Assembly: GCA_008360975.2 (NCBI GenBank)
Contig: CM039192.1
Coordinates: 12,711,242-12,775,241 of the forward strand
Direction of reading: 5' to 3'
DNA length: 64,000 nucleotides
DNA from: Lichenostomus cassidix
Taxonomy: Eukaryota; Chordata; Aves; Passeriformes; Meliphagidae
The translations under genes were made by a program, and so were the position numbers. This document shows, in pieces, positions 26,592 through 43,129 of this stretch. Every line of letters begins with the position of its first letter. The first letter of the stretch is position 1. The notes under the pieces were generated by a model. It had not been told where the DNA came from, did not search any database, and saw only the letters and a program-made list of their open reading frames with translations.

Positions 26592-29500
26592 AGGGAGCTG
26601 AGCTCTGTGACGGGGGGTCTCTGTCCCTGAGGAGAGGATTGCAGTGGGACTGCCATGTGGCCATGGCTTTGGAACCCTGAGGTTTATTTTGAAAGTGTAT
26701 CGCTTGTCAATGTTGCACTTAGTAAATTCCTGTACAGTGCTTTATGGCTTGTCCACGGGCAAAAAAATAATTTTACTCTCATGGCCCTGCCTTTAACATT
26801 TTTAGAAATAAAAACATCTTATAATGTACTCTGGAAATGTGAATCCTAAGCTGTATGTTTGTAATGACTAATTGCTTAATCAGCTCAATGCACACCTGAA
26901 TCATGGTTAATAACAGTAGGGACTGTGCAAGCTTTGTTATGTATTCTGCAATATTGCAGTGATTCCTACTCCCTGTGAAGACCACCTGGCCAGTCCCAGC
27001 ACCAGGCATGTTACAGAAACTGCCTCAAGTTCACACCTCACCCTCTGCAGCACCAGTGGATGCCGGGTCTGTGGGTAGGCCTGGCTTCTGAAGTTTATCC
27101 ACTTCAGCATCTTAATGCAATTACCAAGGTGCTGTATGTCCAGCCAGCTCGGTCCATGGCAGTGTTTGGTTTGTCTTTAAGGGGTGGTGAAGATGTGTTT
27201 GATGCCAGTGCATGAAGCACTAGAACAAAAGTCTGGGTTACATTTACTTTGCAAAGTCTTTCTGCATTTGGTGTCTACTAAGCACTTATACTTGAAGGCA
27301 GTGTTTGATTTTTTTTCATCTACAGTAAATAGATTATCTTTACAGACCACAATAAAATGTTTGTGTAATGTTTAACTGTGCATTAAGTAAAAACCTGCAT
27401 TAGACTATCCCTGTATTATTTCTATTGGGTAAATAAGAGCATAAAGACAAGTATCCCCATCACTCCCATTACCACGTTCAGCACTTAGTTACATTAGAAA
27501 AATGAGGCATTGTTCTGCCAACTTTTGTTTCCCTCCATTTGTGCTACTTACCACTTATGAATCCAGCATGGACCCATGCAGCAATTACTTCAGAAATCCA
27601 GCTATCACAGCACACGGGGGTACCACAGCACAGCTACTGCCAGGGCTTGATGGCTAGCACTGGTCTCCTATGCTTGCATCTAGAGCATTATTGGTTTGAG
27701 CTGGGGTATAACTAATAGCATTTGGAAGGTGTAGGTGTTATGTTGTCTGCTGAAGCATTATTTGTATTGCATTAAAGCATCCTGGTGGTTTTAAATAGGC
27801 TAAAGGGGTTTTTCAGCTGTGGTCAATTACTGGGCTGTTGCACCAACAATGTGCAGGGTATTTGGGTGGTCACAGAAGCCTGTATTGTATTGACACCTCA
27901 CCCAGGCCTTTGCAGACCAACTGAAGCAGTTGATGTGTTTTGCAGTTCATCAGCTGTTCAGGACCATTGCAGGTTTATAAGTGTATTGCAAAATCACTTT
28001 TTATATGCTTTTGCTTGACTGTCCTGTGCTTTGCTCCAGGCGGTGTGCAAGGTGTGCATTTCGCCTCTTCCTCCTCAGACTGAGCACTCAGACTGCACTT
28101 TCACTGCTGCATCAATTGGCACAACTGGACACGCTCCCTTTAGCACTCCTCCAGGCAGCACGAGGGCAGGGGCCAAGGCCAGCCACTGCAGTTCAGCTGC
28201 AGACCACGGCATCTCTTTTACAGGGGGTCTGGGGGCAGCAACCAAGGTTCAAAGCTGCCTCTGCTTGTATGGAGAAATCAATATTTAGCCATAAAACCAG
28301 GAGAGGAATATTTGAGAATCACAGCCTGAATGAGAGGGTTCCAGTATTGTCATAGAAGATAAAATAAGAGGAAAACATTTTGAATTTACTCTCTGTGTAT
28401 TGAGGCCTTTTATTATTCATCAGTAAGTAAATATAAGCTAAGGGAGTGATTTGTTTCTAACAAGCTTATAAAATACTAGAGTCATTTGTGAGTTTATTGG
28501 AGTGCTGATTATAAACATTCCCTCATGCACACTCCTTTGTGTCAAATTAACATTCAAAATACAAATATTGTATCTTTGAATATTTTTGTAATCTCTTCCC
28601 AAGTATTTGAAATCTTCGATGAGAGACGATTGATGATGTTATATGAAAAGTAGCTGAGCGCTCTTGTCACAGTTTTGGATATATTTTTCATTTCTTTGGC
28701 ATTTGCTTTGCTCATGCTGTTTCTTTGAATTGCCTGCTTCATGCTCTAGCATTTTGGATTTTGATACAATGCATAATTGATGCTCATCTAGCTGCAAAGA
28801 TCCGACTGTTGTGCATGCCACGCTGCCTGCGCGCCATGTGATGAGATGTGCCCCCGCCACAACCTGCCAGTGCCAGTGCGAGATGGAGGAGTGGCTGGTC
28901 ACACTGGGGTTGGGTGGCCTTGGCGCCACTCCCTGCAGCTGCTGGGGCAGTTCAGGCCCTTGGGTGGCACCAGGACATCCCAGGTCTCCCAAAGCGCTCC
29001 CTCGAGGAGCCAGACTTTGTGGCTTCAGGTGGGATTAGAAAGGAAGCCCTGTTCTTGCACTTCCTCCTGTGCAGCAATGCACTTTCTGTTGGTAATCGTA
29101 AGGAATAGAAATGTGAAGAGTAGGCATGATCACCACTCATCCCTTAGACCATTGCTTTAGACCCTTGCTCTGTAGGCAGCTTTCCAAAAGGATGAGCTGT
29201 GTGGAGAAGGCATCCCAAGGCTGGGGCTCTCAGGAGCTGCTGGTTGAGACTAACGAGCTTTGGGGAACAGATCTGGGTAGAGCTCCTCTTTGCCTCTACA
29301 GACCCGCCACTTCACCCCTCCATGTTAGTACAGCAGGTATTGTATTTGTTTAATGGGACAGACCTTTTATTTTACGATTTTGTTTTCCCCCATTCCCACT
29401 AAAACATTCCATGTATTATCAGTACCCTAATTCTTTGCTTTTCCTGTCAGTGTGTACCTTGTTTTTACTAAGCAGAGGAAAATCCTGCAAGGATGGGTCT

Positions 29501-30121
29501 TAGGCTAACATTATTATAGTGGCTGCCATTTAAAAAGTCAATTTTTGCCTACAGGCAAAGTATTGTTATCAGAGTTCATACCTATTTTGCATATATACAA
29601 TTGTATCTTCCCTACCTCTCTGGGGTGATAGGAGCAAATGCCGACTTCTTAATGCTGATTGTTGAATCTGAGGTTAAAATAAGAACTCACAAAAAAAAAA
29701 AAAAGAAAGAGAATAAAATGATGGGAAGCAGGTCTCTGACAGAGAGAGACTTATTTGGTTGAAGCAGGAACTCCATGATTAAGAATCTTATTTTATTTGA
29801 GGGTGCAGCTGAAAAGCAGGTTGATCTTTCCTCTCATTTGTCATTCTTTCTCAGTAACTTTTGCAGAGCTGTGGAATATGGCTCTTCTCATGTGGATTTA
29901 TTAGGTGGATACCCCTAAGTCTCTTTCACGTTCAATGATTGCACATCAGGTCTTTCTCTACAGCAATCCGATTACACCTTTGGATCTTTCCAAGTCATCT
30001 CAGTGACCTCTGCGTGGCTCCAGTCCATACCGTGCACACCCTGAATGCACCATCCTGCTGGGAACATCTCAGTGCTTCATTTTGGGCAGAGGCCTGGGGC
30101 TTGGTTTGGTTTTTTGGTTGG

Positions 30122-30142
30122 TTTTTTTTTTTTTTTTTTTTT
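30122..30142. repeat. Poly(T) tract, 21 nt
   Basis: An uninterrupted run of 21 T, preceded by GGTTTGG-type repeats. It could be the reversed poly(A) tail of an old minus-strand retroposon, but the adjacent sequence (30143 on) is not one I recognise and no target-site duplication is clear. Confidence 0.8.
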
Positions 30143-33100
30143 ACTAATGTAACTTCTGAGAATGAGAGGAGTTGCAGAGAGCCCAGGAAACCTTTACAAT
30201 GCCATGAGCCTGAGCTCTGGGTGAGTTTAAGCAAAAATAGCTGTGTAGGACTCCTGCTGTTAATGAGCCATCAGAGCCCCCTGGATGTTGTTGTGTTTTG
30301 ATACCATGGCATGCTCACACTTTCAGGTGGCTGGAAAATGTGAGCACCACTGTAGGACTGACTCTTCCAGATCCCTTTATTTAACCAAAAATACAGATTT
30401 TCCTTATCTTTTACACTAAGTTTTCTGTCACAGCCCATATATGTTCTCTGGAGTCTGTCTACAGTGTAAGAGTTTGCACATGGCTTCCCTTAATGGATTA
30501 AAAAGCTAATGAAATATAAAAAGAAGAAAATGTGCTTCTAAAAGCAATAAAACCAAGCTGGCCATGTTGTGCACTGACAGAGTATCTGCCAACAGCCATA
30601 TATGCCTGACTGAGCTACTCACATAGAGAAATAGAAAGGAATTTGTTTACAAAGGCAGAAAGTCCTCTGAGTTTAGGATCCCAGAAGAAGGTTTCTGCCC
30701 ATGTTGCCCTGCCAGTGGTGCCCCTCGCAGCCCTGCAGGATGTGTGTGCTGGCCCTGAGCTCTCCTTCTGTGCAGAGCTCAGGGCAACTGCTTCAGTGCT
30801 GCCTGTCCAGCTCCAGATCATATGTGAAGTGTGCAAGCTGCCTGGCTGACATGCCGGACAAAGAACACATATAAAGGTGTTATTAGTTTGATATTAGGTT
30901 TTATGCATTGTAATCCATGGTTGTATGTTAGATGAACGCTGCCCAGAGTAACTTTACAGTCTGTGTTCTGCAGAGCCCTTGCTCAGCAGTGAGATCTCTT
31001 TCAAAAGGTCACCACGTTACAGTTTCTTTTCTTATTTGAGATCAAGCTGCCATAGGGTTTGATTTCCACCTGGACTGTGGAGTGTTAATCAAGCAAATTC
31101 TACCAGCATCAATGGGAGATTCTCTGTACGTTTACTTCTGCATAATCCCACAGTACAAGAATATATGTCTGCATAATGCAGAGATGCTTAAGATATTTTC
31201 TTGTTTTCATGCAGATTCTTCTTTTTGACTGCCTTAAGGAATATCATGTGCTACTGCACCCTAGGATTCCTGATTTAAAATATGTCTGATGGGGGGGTTC
31301 ATTCTTTTGGGCATATTTGCACTTAACGAGCTCTGAGAGATATTCATGCCATGCAAAATCAGTTACCTATCTTAGCCAGCCAGACCTTATTTAGTCGCCA
31401 TTGGTTCCCTCTATTTGCAATGGCATCTCATTTTGTCATCCCCAACAACTGGTTTGTGTCCCCAAGCTCTGGCCCTCTCCCTGGGGAGAAGGAGTGAGGG
31501 AGGCACCTCGGTAGGGTGGGGGACAGTAGCATCTGTGGGGCTGGGCTGTGACGTGTGTTCAACCCTCAGATGAACAAGTAAGCTCTGCTGCAATTGTGCT
31601 AAATGCTCATGTCAAGATAGCTGGGTAACAATAATTTTGATTTTACAAGAGAAAGCTGAGAGATGTTTCTGGGTTTTTTGCTTGTCTGCATGTATTTCAA
31701 AGAAGAATTTTGGTCTTTAAGTTGATAACAATGCCAAAAGAGATTGCTTTTTAACCAGAGTTCTTCCCTAAGAGCACTGTTTCTTAATAAGAAAATGAAT
31801 ACGTATTTAAAAGAAATGCATTTATTTAACATGAGCAAGTGGTGTAAATTGTCCTAGCATTATGGGTGTGCAGCATTTGGCCAGTCTCTGAGTATTATCT
31901 GTTCATGGTTGATTTTCAATTGCTCTTTTAACTCTATGCCCACTGCACCATTTCCTTGATATCTATACTAATATAATCTTTAATTTGACCACAGCTGATA
32001 CTGCTGTGAAGTTTACATTGCTAGACACATATTTCCATGTTAATGCAGAATTTGAAATATCAGAATAAGGCCCCTTATGCCAGTTCACCTGTAATCACTC
32101 AAGAGGCATTGCACCTATGCGGGGATAATAGAATTTTTCTTTGCTGATACAAATAAAAGTCTACACTCCCACTCAAAAAATAAACAGAAAAAAAAATTAC
32201 ATTTATTATCCTTTGATGCCTGAAAGAACCTTCAGTGATTCTCAGTTAAATTGTACATTTAGGTGATTTTTTTGTTACGAGTTTTGTTTCTATTTCTCCT
32301 TTTACCGGTTTTTCTGCTTCCCTGATGCCATCATGGGAGTGGTTTATGCTTTTCTCTTACTCTATGCATTACTGAGTGTAGTTGACAACAACTGGCTTGT
32401 AGCCTGTCATGTTAATTATATACTATTAGAGACCATTAATCTGATGATTATTTACACGATAGATTTAAAGTCTATCATGTCAACGTGTACTTGGGAAATG
32501 GTAATGTGAAGATCAGTGATACACATCAGTAGGAGCTGGTGTGTTTAACAAACACCGAGTGCTGTCCCAGGTGTGCTGGGTTAGCTCAGGGACCCTGCCT
32601 TGCATCCCCAGCTCAGGAACCTGCCCTGAGCACACAGAAACGCACCCAGCAAGAAGGTAAATGCCTTTGGGAGCAGTAGCTGTGGGATGCAGCTGCCACC
32701 CATACCCAGGCACCCAGGCAGGGGAGGGGCTGCCCATGGGAGGGAAGGCTTTGCCTTTGGCTCCTGGTGCAGGTGCTGGCAGCTCTGGGGGTCTCGGTGT
32801 GACCACAGTTGCACACGCTGGCACCACAGGAGGCACGGGGGGGATGCAGTGGGGAGAGGGCACCTCACAGCTCTGGGGACCCTGGTGCTGAGGCTGGGGA
32901 ACGTGCCAGGCTTGTAAAAGGACTAAAAAAGGGCTTTACACCTATTGAAAGTAGGTTTAAAGATTTGCATGTTTTTAAAGCATTGGCATATTCCAGTGGG
33001 ATGTTTAATAAGAGTATAATGATGTTTTAATTTTAATTTTTAATTTCTCAAAAAGAATAGATGCCAAGTAGATACTAGTTATTGCTGTTTGTCTGTACTG

Positions 33101-34649
33101 AGCTCTTCAATGTGATATTGTCAATAGGATGAATGTATTCCTGCTGGGTAGCAGGGCAGGGAAATGCTCCCAGGGAGGAGACCAGGAGTAATAAGGTATA
33201 TTTAGGTTTCAGCGATACAATGGCATGAGGGAGGATAGTGCAGGGAATGGGCTGTGTGGCCATGGGCCTGGGTTCAGGGCTGTGTTACTTCAGTTTCATC
33301 AGGTATTCACATTAAACTTGAAATAACACAACTGTGAATATTTCAAAACATGGAAATACATGACTTGGGTTGAATTGTGTGGGCATGAGGTGTTCTTACT
33401 AAACTCTTGTTGTTCATAGGGTTTCATTAGTCTGGATAAGGCTAATTCTGTGTGTGGTTTTTTGGGCTTGCACACTCAAAGACAGCGTATATTTCTTTTC
33501 CTGTATAGGTTTTGCATTTACATGGACACCAGTGGAATTATTCCATAATCAACTATTATGAAGGAGCAGACAGACCTACTAGGCTTTAGTCCACAAAAAG
33601 TTTTAATATAGAAAGGCATCTTCAGAGCAAGGCTGATAAAGTGTGAAATTATTGTGCTAAAGTATAGTGCATTTCTATAAATTATCTTTATGCAGTTTCC
33701 CAGATTAATATCTAAATCTAAAATAAAGCTCTGCAGGCGGGTCCCTCTGGGGCTCTGCAGTCAGAGATAGATGATGCACAACTCCATGAACTCCTTTGAA
33801 CTTTTAGATTTTATTTTTCTTGTAAACTGAAAATTAAGTTGATGAAGCTGGCAGCCCCACCTCGAGTGTGTGAGGCTCAGCCTCCTCCTCAGAAAGGTGG
33901 TGCAGTAGGAGCACACAGCCTGCGGCCAGGAGCAGGGCAGGGGCTCTGCAGCAGCACAGGAACTTGCAGGCAGTAGGAAACTCCCTGCAATCTCATCCCC
34001 AGTCCCTCTGGGACCATGCTTCTTTTTGATGGTCATTTTAATATTGCCGTGTACTGACATATACTGGAGGCAGTGAACTTACAAGCTACCCTATAAATAA
34101 TTTGGCATCTAATTCTGCATATTTTGAGCTCGAGGCCCCCTAAGATGATGAAAGAGTTTAAAGCCCGTTGTGTGGTTAGGCTAATTTAGCATGGAAAAGA
34201 ATACCTTTTTGAGCCTGAAGAAGTACATCACAAGTAACCTTGGAGTTTGTTACCAGGAATCCATAGGCACTTCCTCTAGCACCAGCAAGTCCTGTGGCTT
34301 CTGTCTCTTAATATATTCCCTGATTTCCCAAATCCCATTTCCCCAGAGAGTCTCACCACCTGAAGAAGAGCAATAGCCCTTTGTCCTGATAAATCCTTGT
34401 CTGGGCTGCCCATCCCTTGGAAAACTATGAGGAACAGAACTGATGAGTCTTATCTATAGGCAAATGTACGGAAAACCAACAAAATTACATACAAATGCAT
34501 ATTGAGAACTCTGTATTTTTGTTGGTATTCCATACATAGTTTCTAGAACAATCCAAGCCCCTGTGTTATCGTTTTTCATTACAGTGATGTTTCTAACCAC
34601 AGTGGACAGCTCTCATATCCCTTGAAAACTTATAATAGTAAAATTGTCA

Positions 34650-34790
34650 TAAGGATGAAGCAGGAATGCAAGATTTTATTAAACAATCATCGGCTCATAA
34701 AAGACATCAGTGTTATGCCATTCTAGATCATATAAATATATTTCAAAGCAGAATCATATTTCAGCAGAGAGATAAAGCACAAAAGAATAT
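34650..34790. promoter_or_regulatory. Candidate conserved noncoding element
   Basis: Non-repetitive stretch including ATTAAACAATCATCGG and repeated GCAGAATCAT / TTTCAGCAGAG motifs. Suggested by texture only. Confidence 0.25.
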
Positions 34791-34939
34791 GATTAGCAGA
34801 TACCAACATAAAATATTAAACCATCCAAGACGGGGTGTAGGTCTATGTTTATCCACACAGGCAATTTGAGGGCTGAGAGCAAGGCAAGATTTTGGCAATA
34901 TATCAGTAGAGTCATGAGCACAGATATCCGTGGCAATTT

Positions 34940-34954
34940 GTGTGTGTGTGTTTT
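34940..34954. repeat. GT microsatellite
   Basis: About six to seven uninterrupted GT units. Confidence 0.75.
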
Positions 34955-35228
34955 GCAGTGGCAGGGGGGTTTGGCATCATTTCTCACAGTGCTGAGCTGG
35001 GTGTTTCACACAGCCGTGCAAAACACTGAGGGAACATGATGAGTGTCTTTAGTCTGGCACAGTCGTCAAAGGGAGATATGAGCTCTACCTGAATAAATAA
35101 ATAAGTATAAATAGTTTTCTTTCTGATATGTGACCAGATTATTTTCCAGTTGATTTCCAGCCAAGGTCCCAAGGGGGCCACAGATCAAAAAAAGATAAGG
35201 GTCAGTTACAAGGTTGAGCTCATTCGGC

Positions 35229-35242
35229 GTTGCCATAGTAAC
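35229..35242. promoter_or_regulatory. RFX X-box consensus site
   Basis: GTTGCCATAGTAAC matches the RFX-family X-box consensus GTNRCCNTRGYAAC at every position. The motif is near-palindromic, so strand is not assigned. It lies at the 5' edge of a GC-rich patch (35240-35430), about 4.8 kb before exon A. RFX factors drive ciliary and neuronal genes; whether this site is used is inference. Confidence 0.5.
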
Positions 35243-36369
35243 TGACCTCCAGCATCCCTGGGAGGATGGCACCCAGCTCCCCAGGTGACATTTCTGTTGC
35301 CACACCATCAATCCGCTGCCTTTCACCGCCCAGGCTGCCTAATGGCCGCAGAGCACCTCGGTGCCGCTGGCCCGCGCTGGGCCGGAGCGCCATCTCCTCA
35401 TCCTGCCAGCAAGGGAGGGACTCGGCTGCGTCCTCCGGGATTAATTACAAAAATGCAGTGGAGCACTGTGGTCCAAATGGTTTGTGTAGCAGGTCATGGG
35501 CTTAGGCAGCAATGGCGATGAGGAAATGTCGACAGTACGGCAGATGTCGTCTTCATCCACTGTGAGCATCTGCAAATTTGCCATCCCCTTGGCGCAGTTG
35601 CAGCATGTTCTCAGACCTTGGTTTTACCTCCATCCTTGGACTGTTTTTTAATGAAAACCAATGGTGGAGTGGTGCCAGGCAGACAAGGGGTCAGAATGGT
35701 TCTCTGCAGGCTTTGTATTCAGGGGGGGTGTCCATCACTGTCATCCTACCCTGATTCCAGCCCCTTGCTCCTTCACAGACACATGGAAATAAATGCTGGG
35801 GAAGCTCCTTCTTTTCTTACATTATAAATTTTTCCCTTTGATTACTTATTTACTGGGAAATGAATTGCATAAACAGAATAGTTCCATGCAGTTTTCATTT
35901 TATTTCCCTGTGTTCATTCCAATTTCTATTTATTTCTACCATAATTAGAGCATACGGCCCATTTAATTCTACCAAATTTATGATCTAATGGACAGGAGAA
36001 GGTTCTCTGTGAACACAGTATTAATGCTTTGTTACATTGAATCACAGTATTTCAAAGTTCATTAAAAACACAGTTAACTCATGGATGTGAACATCTGAGT
36101 ACAGGAAAGAAATTCCCCTTTATTGCCTTAATTTGCTGCAGTAGAGTAGAAATATACTGGTCTGGAAAGCTATAGTGTGGGATGTACATGTTGTTGTCAG
36201 CAACAAGGATCAGATTGCCTTACATGATCTCTCAAATTAGGACTATTGCAGTTATTCCATAAGGGAAAATTTTTGCTTTATTAAATCAAGTTGTAAAGAG
36301 AAGTTTTAACTAACAGTAAAGACAATGCCATCTTGATTTTTGGTGTTCAAATCTCCTATTTGTTGTTGT

Positions 36370-36490
36370 GATAACATGTCAGTACACGACAGTGTTAACG
36401 TATTTTTACATTGCCATTAATATAGTTATAATTAGAAATGCAGCTGATACAGTAAATGGGTTTAATACAGCATTATTAATTATACTGCAT
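36370..36490. promoter_or_regulatory. Candidate conserved noncoding element
   Basis: AT-rich, with CATTAATATAG, TAATTAG and TTATTAATTAT homeodomain-like cores within 120 bp. Unverified. Confidence 0.28.
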
Positions 36491-39400
36491 CCTCGCCAGG
36501 AGGCTGCTGGTGTCGGTTCTCTTAGAGACTTAGAGACTCATTGTAATATGTATTAAATGCACATTGCTGCAGCAGAAATAGCTTTATGGAGACACATATT
36601 CCCACTCTAAAATGGGCAGAATGGCAGTGTAAGTGCTACTAAACACCCTATCAACATATTTAAAACTATCCTGCAAACGCACCTGAACTTGGGAACAATG
36701 AGCGACGTGCTCTGCCACCGCAGTTCAGCTGGGTCTGCGCAACCCACTAATCCTCACTAACAGGCAGTAAATTATGTACCTCCAAATTTATACAAATGCC
36801 TGCCTTTGACATCAGTGGGCACCACCCAGGTTTCACCTTCAGGATTCAGATAATCAGCTCTCATTCCTACTGGCTTCCCTCAAGACCAGTATGGAAATAA
36901 GTATGTGTCTGCCAGGGATCAAATGCTTTTGGAGACAAAAGTAGGTACTGAAAACATTACAGGATACTATCATCTCCCCATGATACTTTTACACAAAGCG
37001 CTCTGTTCCTCTTTTGGCCTGACATAGTTTCAGCCTGACAGAATTCAGCAGGCCTGCTTGTTTTAAACAAGAGCCCATCCTATTATTTTTTTGAGAAATG
37101 AAGTGTAAAATTAATGCTTATTATTTTGAGCTCAGGAAAAAAAAGGCAAGAAACCCAAGATTCTTGTTTACTGTGCATTGCTTGTTTAGTTCTGTAATCA
37201 ATTGATCCCTCCACAGATACACTTACGAAGAAATGGGAGAAGATGTAGCATAACAAACTGTAAAAATCTGCATTTTATTTTACAAATGAGAGGGGCTGCA
37301 TAATTCACTTGTGTTATGTAGGTCTCTCATAGATGCTTGTCATGCTAAAAAAAAAAGGCGAATAAGAATGAGGGAAAGGATGATATGTTTGCTGTTGCTA
37401 GTGCCCAGCACCACACATTTGACTGTCACACCACATTGTCAGAAAGCCTCCTTGCATGTACCTATATGATCTTATATAATTCAAGGAAGTTATTTCTCCA
37501 AAGGTGACTGAGTATCCCTATACATTTGCTGTGTTTCTGTGTAAAATAATATGCTGTAAAGTGCCATAGAGGAGAGAGTGATTATAGCAGCAATTCTATC
37601 TATATCTTTGGGCATTTTCATATTTTGAATACACATGCATGAAAAGAGAAACGTTTGTCATGCTAACCATGGTACTTTTTCCCCCTTTTTTTCTTTCTGG
37701 ATGGTTTTATAGACACAAGAAATACATAATGGACTCCTGTGGGAGTGGAATAAAAACCCCCACTGGTGAGGAGAAGGCCTTATAATTCAGAAGTGGATTT
37801 GCAAATCAAAAGGTCTTGCCTCGAGTGGGATAAATTTCCAGATCTGCAGGAACCCATTATGTTTTATTATTTTTCATTCTAGTTTTAGTTTGTTTGTTAT
37901 GGGTTTAACTATTTAAAATACTGCAGGGATCAGCCAAGAAAATACACAATCTCTGTTACCTAATTAAACATACCAAGCTTGTAAGAATATACTTTAACTG
38001 AAATGCTGAGCATTGTTTGTTTTCCAGGGCTTTTTTTCAGTTTTACTCAAATTATAGATATTTGGGCTGCTAAAGGAGCAGCTGTCTAGTCATCACTATG
38101 TGTCTGTCTGTATTTATGAACACATGTGCTCACACAAGACCATAGGCTGTACATGAATCACTGTTTTCCAAATACCCAGTATGTAGAGGGTAGAAAATTA
38201 ATGTCAAACATGGTATCTCTGATTTATTTGTAGAAGGCATTTGTTCCATTCCCCTCAGTTCCTGCTTTGTCCTCTGCGGGTTTATTGCAGCATTTGGTTG
38301 CTGTACACAGCGGTGTGGCTGGGCACGCTCAGCATGAGGCTCATGTCCCTTCCCCATTTATTCTCCCCTCTGGAGAAGGTTGCAAAATTCACACAAAGAC
38401 AGAACTTTTCAGGCAAAGTCTGATGGGAGAATCCAGTGTTAGGCCTCGTTGAGGGGAGAGGGCCTGGTTTGGAAACCTACACATTAGAGAGGACAACATG
38501 CCTGCCCATGGAGGCTGCGCAAGCAGAGCATTGCAAACCTCGTGACGTCCTAGAAATATCCCAGTCCCTGGCTGTGGCTCCCAGGGAATTTGTAGAGCTG
38601 CTGCCATGGAGCTACCAGCCCTTTCATCTTTCCGTTCTTGGCTTCTTCCTTTTCTCTTTTTATCTCCTTCCCATCCCACCTGTTTACTTCTCCTCATTCC
38701 GCACCCACTCACCGTGAGCACCCTCTGCCACACGGCTTGCAGAGCCCACCCAGCAGCTCTCCACTGCCCAAGCCTTGTACAAGGGCTTTGGGATCCTCAC
38801 AGTACCAAAGGCTTCATAGGAAGCAATACTCTTCTTCTGTTTAGCCCCTTTCAAGGTAGAAAAAGCTAATTTGAAGCAACTATAAGTAAAGACTGTGCTT
38901 CTGAGGACTCACATTATTCAGAAGATCCAAATGTATTTGGCAAGAATTAGTTAATGGAGTAATGTAGTTGTTTCTTGGTGATCTTGGAGCTAAAAATTAA
39001 CAGTCATTGATATTTAAGGATGTGAAAATAAAGCTGAATGTAGAACAAAAAAAAAGAATTTATTTTGTTTTTAAACTACGTTTTCACGAGAGGTTCATGT
39101 TCTGCCACAGTAAAGGAAAGACACATTTTCAGGAAGTACTTGCAGGAACCAGTCACAATATTAAAAATTTTAGGTGGTTTCTGATTTTTGTAAGTTGTAT
39201 ATCATGTTTTCTAAACTTCTGCAACTCCCTCCCTCCTTTCAAGAAAACCAAAAGATTGTTCAGTTTTATGTGTGAAAATTGCTTTAATATGGCTTCAGTG
39301 CCTCAAAAAAAGGATCAGCTGCACCCAGAACCACAAAATTCAGTAAACAGAGAAGCATATAATCTTACAAAAGTGGTAAGCTTGAACCAACAGTAATAAT

Positions 39401-39786
39401 TATTGTTATTTCTCTGAGTTCAGTTAGAATATAGAGACATTCAAAATGGGCTCTGTGTATTCAATGCTTAAGATATATGACATGGAAATTACTCTTTCAA
39501 ATTATATTTAAATACCTTCAGTGGTCTATCTTCACCTTGCAAAAAGCCAAGAGATATAAAAATTTAGGCTGACACTCCTGCTATTCTCCAATAGTTCCTG
39601 CCTCTCCTGCATGTTTGCAGTGTACTCTGAAGTGAAGACAGCACTTCAGCCCTCTGTCACTGTTGGTGCTTGAATTTATAGTGTTAAAGTCATTTGAAAT
39701 GCTGTTTGACTCTTTAATAGCCTGTACCCAGAGCAGGGCTGCTCTCCCTTTGTGGCAGGGCTGCGCTGTGCTGTCAGGAGCCCTGA

Positions 39787-41843
<2,057 letters not shown>

Positions 41844-42012
41844 TAAAAACAAAGCTAAAGCTGTTGGTTTCTCTGTGCAACCGTCACCCTTGTGCAGCAT
41901 TTAGAAGAGGTGCCTAACCTTGGTATGGTCTCTTCTGCCCTTAAACAATCTCTCAGTCTCCTCCTGCCTCTCTGGGTGCCTGGAGGAGAAAAGGGTCTCT
42001 GAGCATGGCTGG

Positions 42013-42030
42013 AATAAATAAATAAATAAG
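42013..42030 (+). repeat. AATA tandem repeat containing overlapping AATAAA
   Basis: AATAAATAAATAAATAAG contains three AATAAA hexamers at 42013, 42017 and 42021. It sits about 190 nt after the exon B donor. It may be only a microsatellite, or may serve as an intronic poly(A) signal. Confidence 0.8.
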
Positions 42031-43129
42031 ACAAGACAGATATCATGATTTATGAGTATTTCTCTTGACAGTAGTGTTGCTACATCCTTACATGTCTACG
42101 TCAAACACCTTGTAAATAATTTCTTTTTCTCTATTAATAATTTAGGGACTGATTAACATACAAAGACTAAGCAAATGGTAGCTGCCCCATCCCCTTCCTC
42201 CCTGTTAAATCATAAGTAAAGGAATTTTCCCTGCTGAGGAATGAGAGCAGAGCGTGGGTGCAGCTCACATGATGCTCAAGTAGAGGCTTCTCCAAAGCAG
42301 TAGTACATTTCCAAGCTGTCGTTCTGCACTCCAGGCCTCACACACCAATTTCCCTGGCAGCACTGGAGGCTGCAGCCACAGCAGTAGCCTGCACAGAGCC
42401 AGTGCTTGGCTCACACCCATTCTTGGGGGCACCAAACCTTCTGGAGGGGCTGAGCCCTGCCCTGGGCCCGCTGCTGCAGCCACACTTGGGGCTCTGCCCC
42501 CAGAGGTCTCCTTGGAGCCATGGCAGTGAGGCTGGGGATTCAATCCTACTGATACCCTTGGTGCTAAACCCACACAGACACTGAACCTCCATGCTGTGTT
42601 CATGGTGCCTCCTGGGCAATGGAGCACCAGAGCCTGCCCTGCCAGAAAGCTCATGGGGAGCTCCCACCCTGGCTGGTCCCCCCACACACATCTCACCTGT
42701 GCAGCAGGGCCACCAAAATACTGCTCCCATCCCCTGGGAAAGGCGGGCTTTTTATAGAATGGTACCATATGCCTCATTTAAATCTATTAGCTTTATAAAC
42801 CATGATTTACTTAAACTTTGGAGGGTTTTTATTTATCTTGCTGAATTCCCAAGCTGCTGCCTCTTGTGTTGTGCTGTCATGCTGTGGAAGGATGACTGAT
42901 CTTTTCACTTTGTTGATTTTATTTTTTTTTTCTCCCAGGGGATCTCTTCTTTCCCTTGTTCTAGCGACCTGATTTGCATAAGTGTACAAAAGTTTTAACT
43001 ATACCTTGTTAATATTTTAATAAAGTCAGCAGATTTTGGGTTTGTGTGTTCTCACTATGAACGTTTTATGAAGGCAGCAGTGGCTTGCAAAGACAGCTTT
43101 GATTTTTCCTCCCATATCTCCCTTAAAGC

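Larger units (their letters stand above)
20001..30000. other. Intronic block 20-30 kb
   Basis: Non-coding intron. GC-rich patches lie at 20290-20480, 25000-25560, 26110-26660, 28020-28250 and 28810-29300. The antisense 188-codon frame at 26098-26664 falls wholly within a GC-rich patch and has no recognisable domain. There is an A14 run at 29691-29704. Tandem and inverted repeats are listed separately. Confidence 0.6.

Noticed and set aside
26098..26664. 188-codon antisense frame
   Set aside because: Same pattern of GC-rich chance opening; no homology recognised.
36035..36060. GAATCACAG string resembling the reversed end of an avian CR1 LINE
   Set aside because: Only a few bases match the CR1 3' octamer repeat, and the conserved CR1 3' body is not recognisable next to it.
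42265..42777. 170-codon antisense frame
   Set aside because: Lies in a GC-rich patch with several overlapping open frames. No identifiable product.
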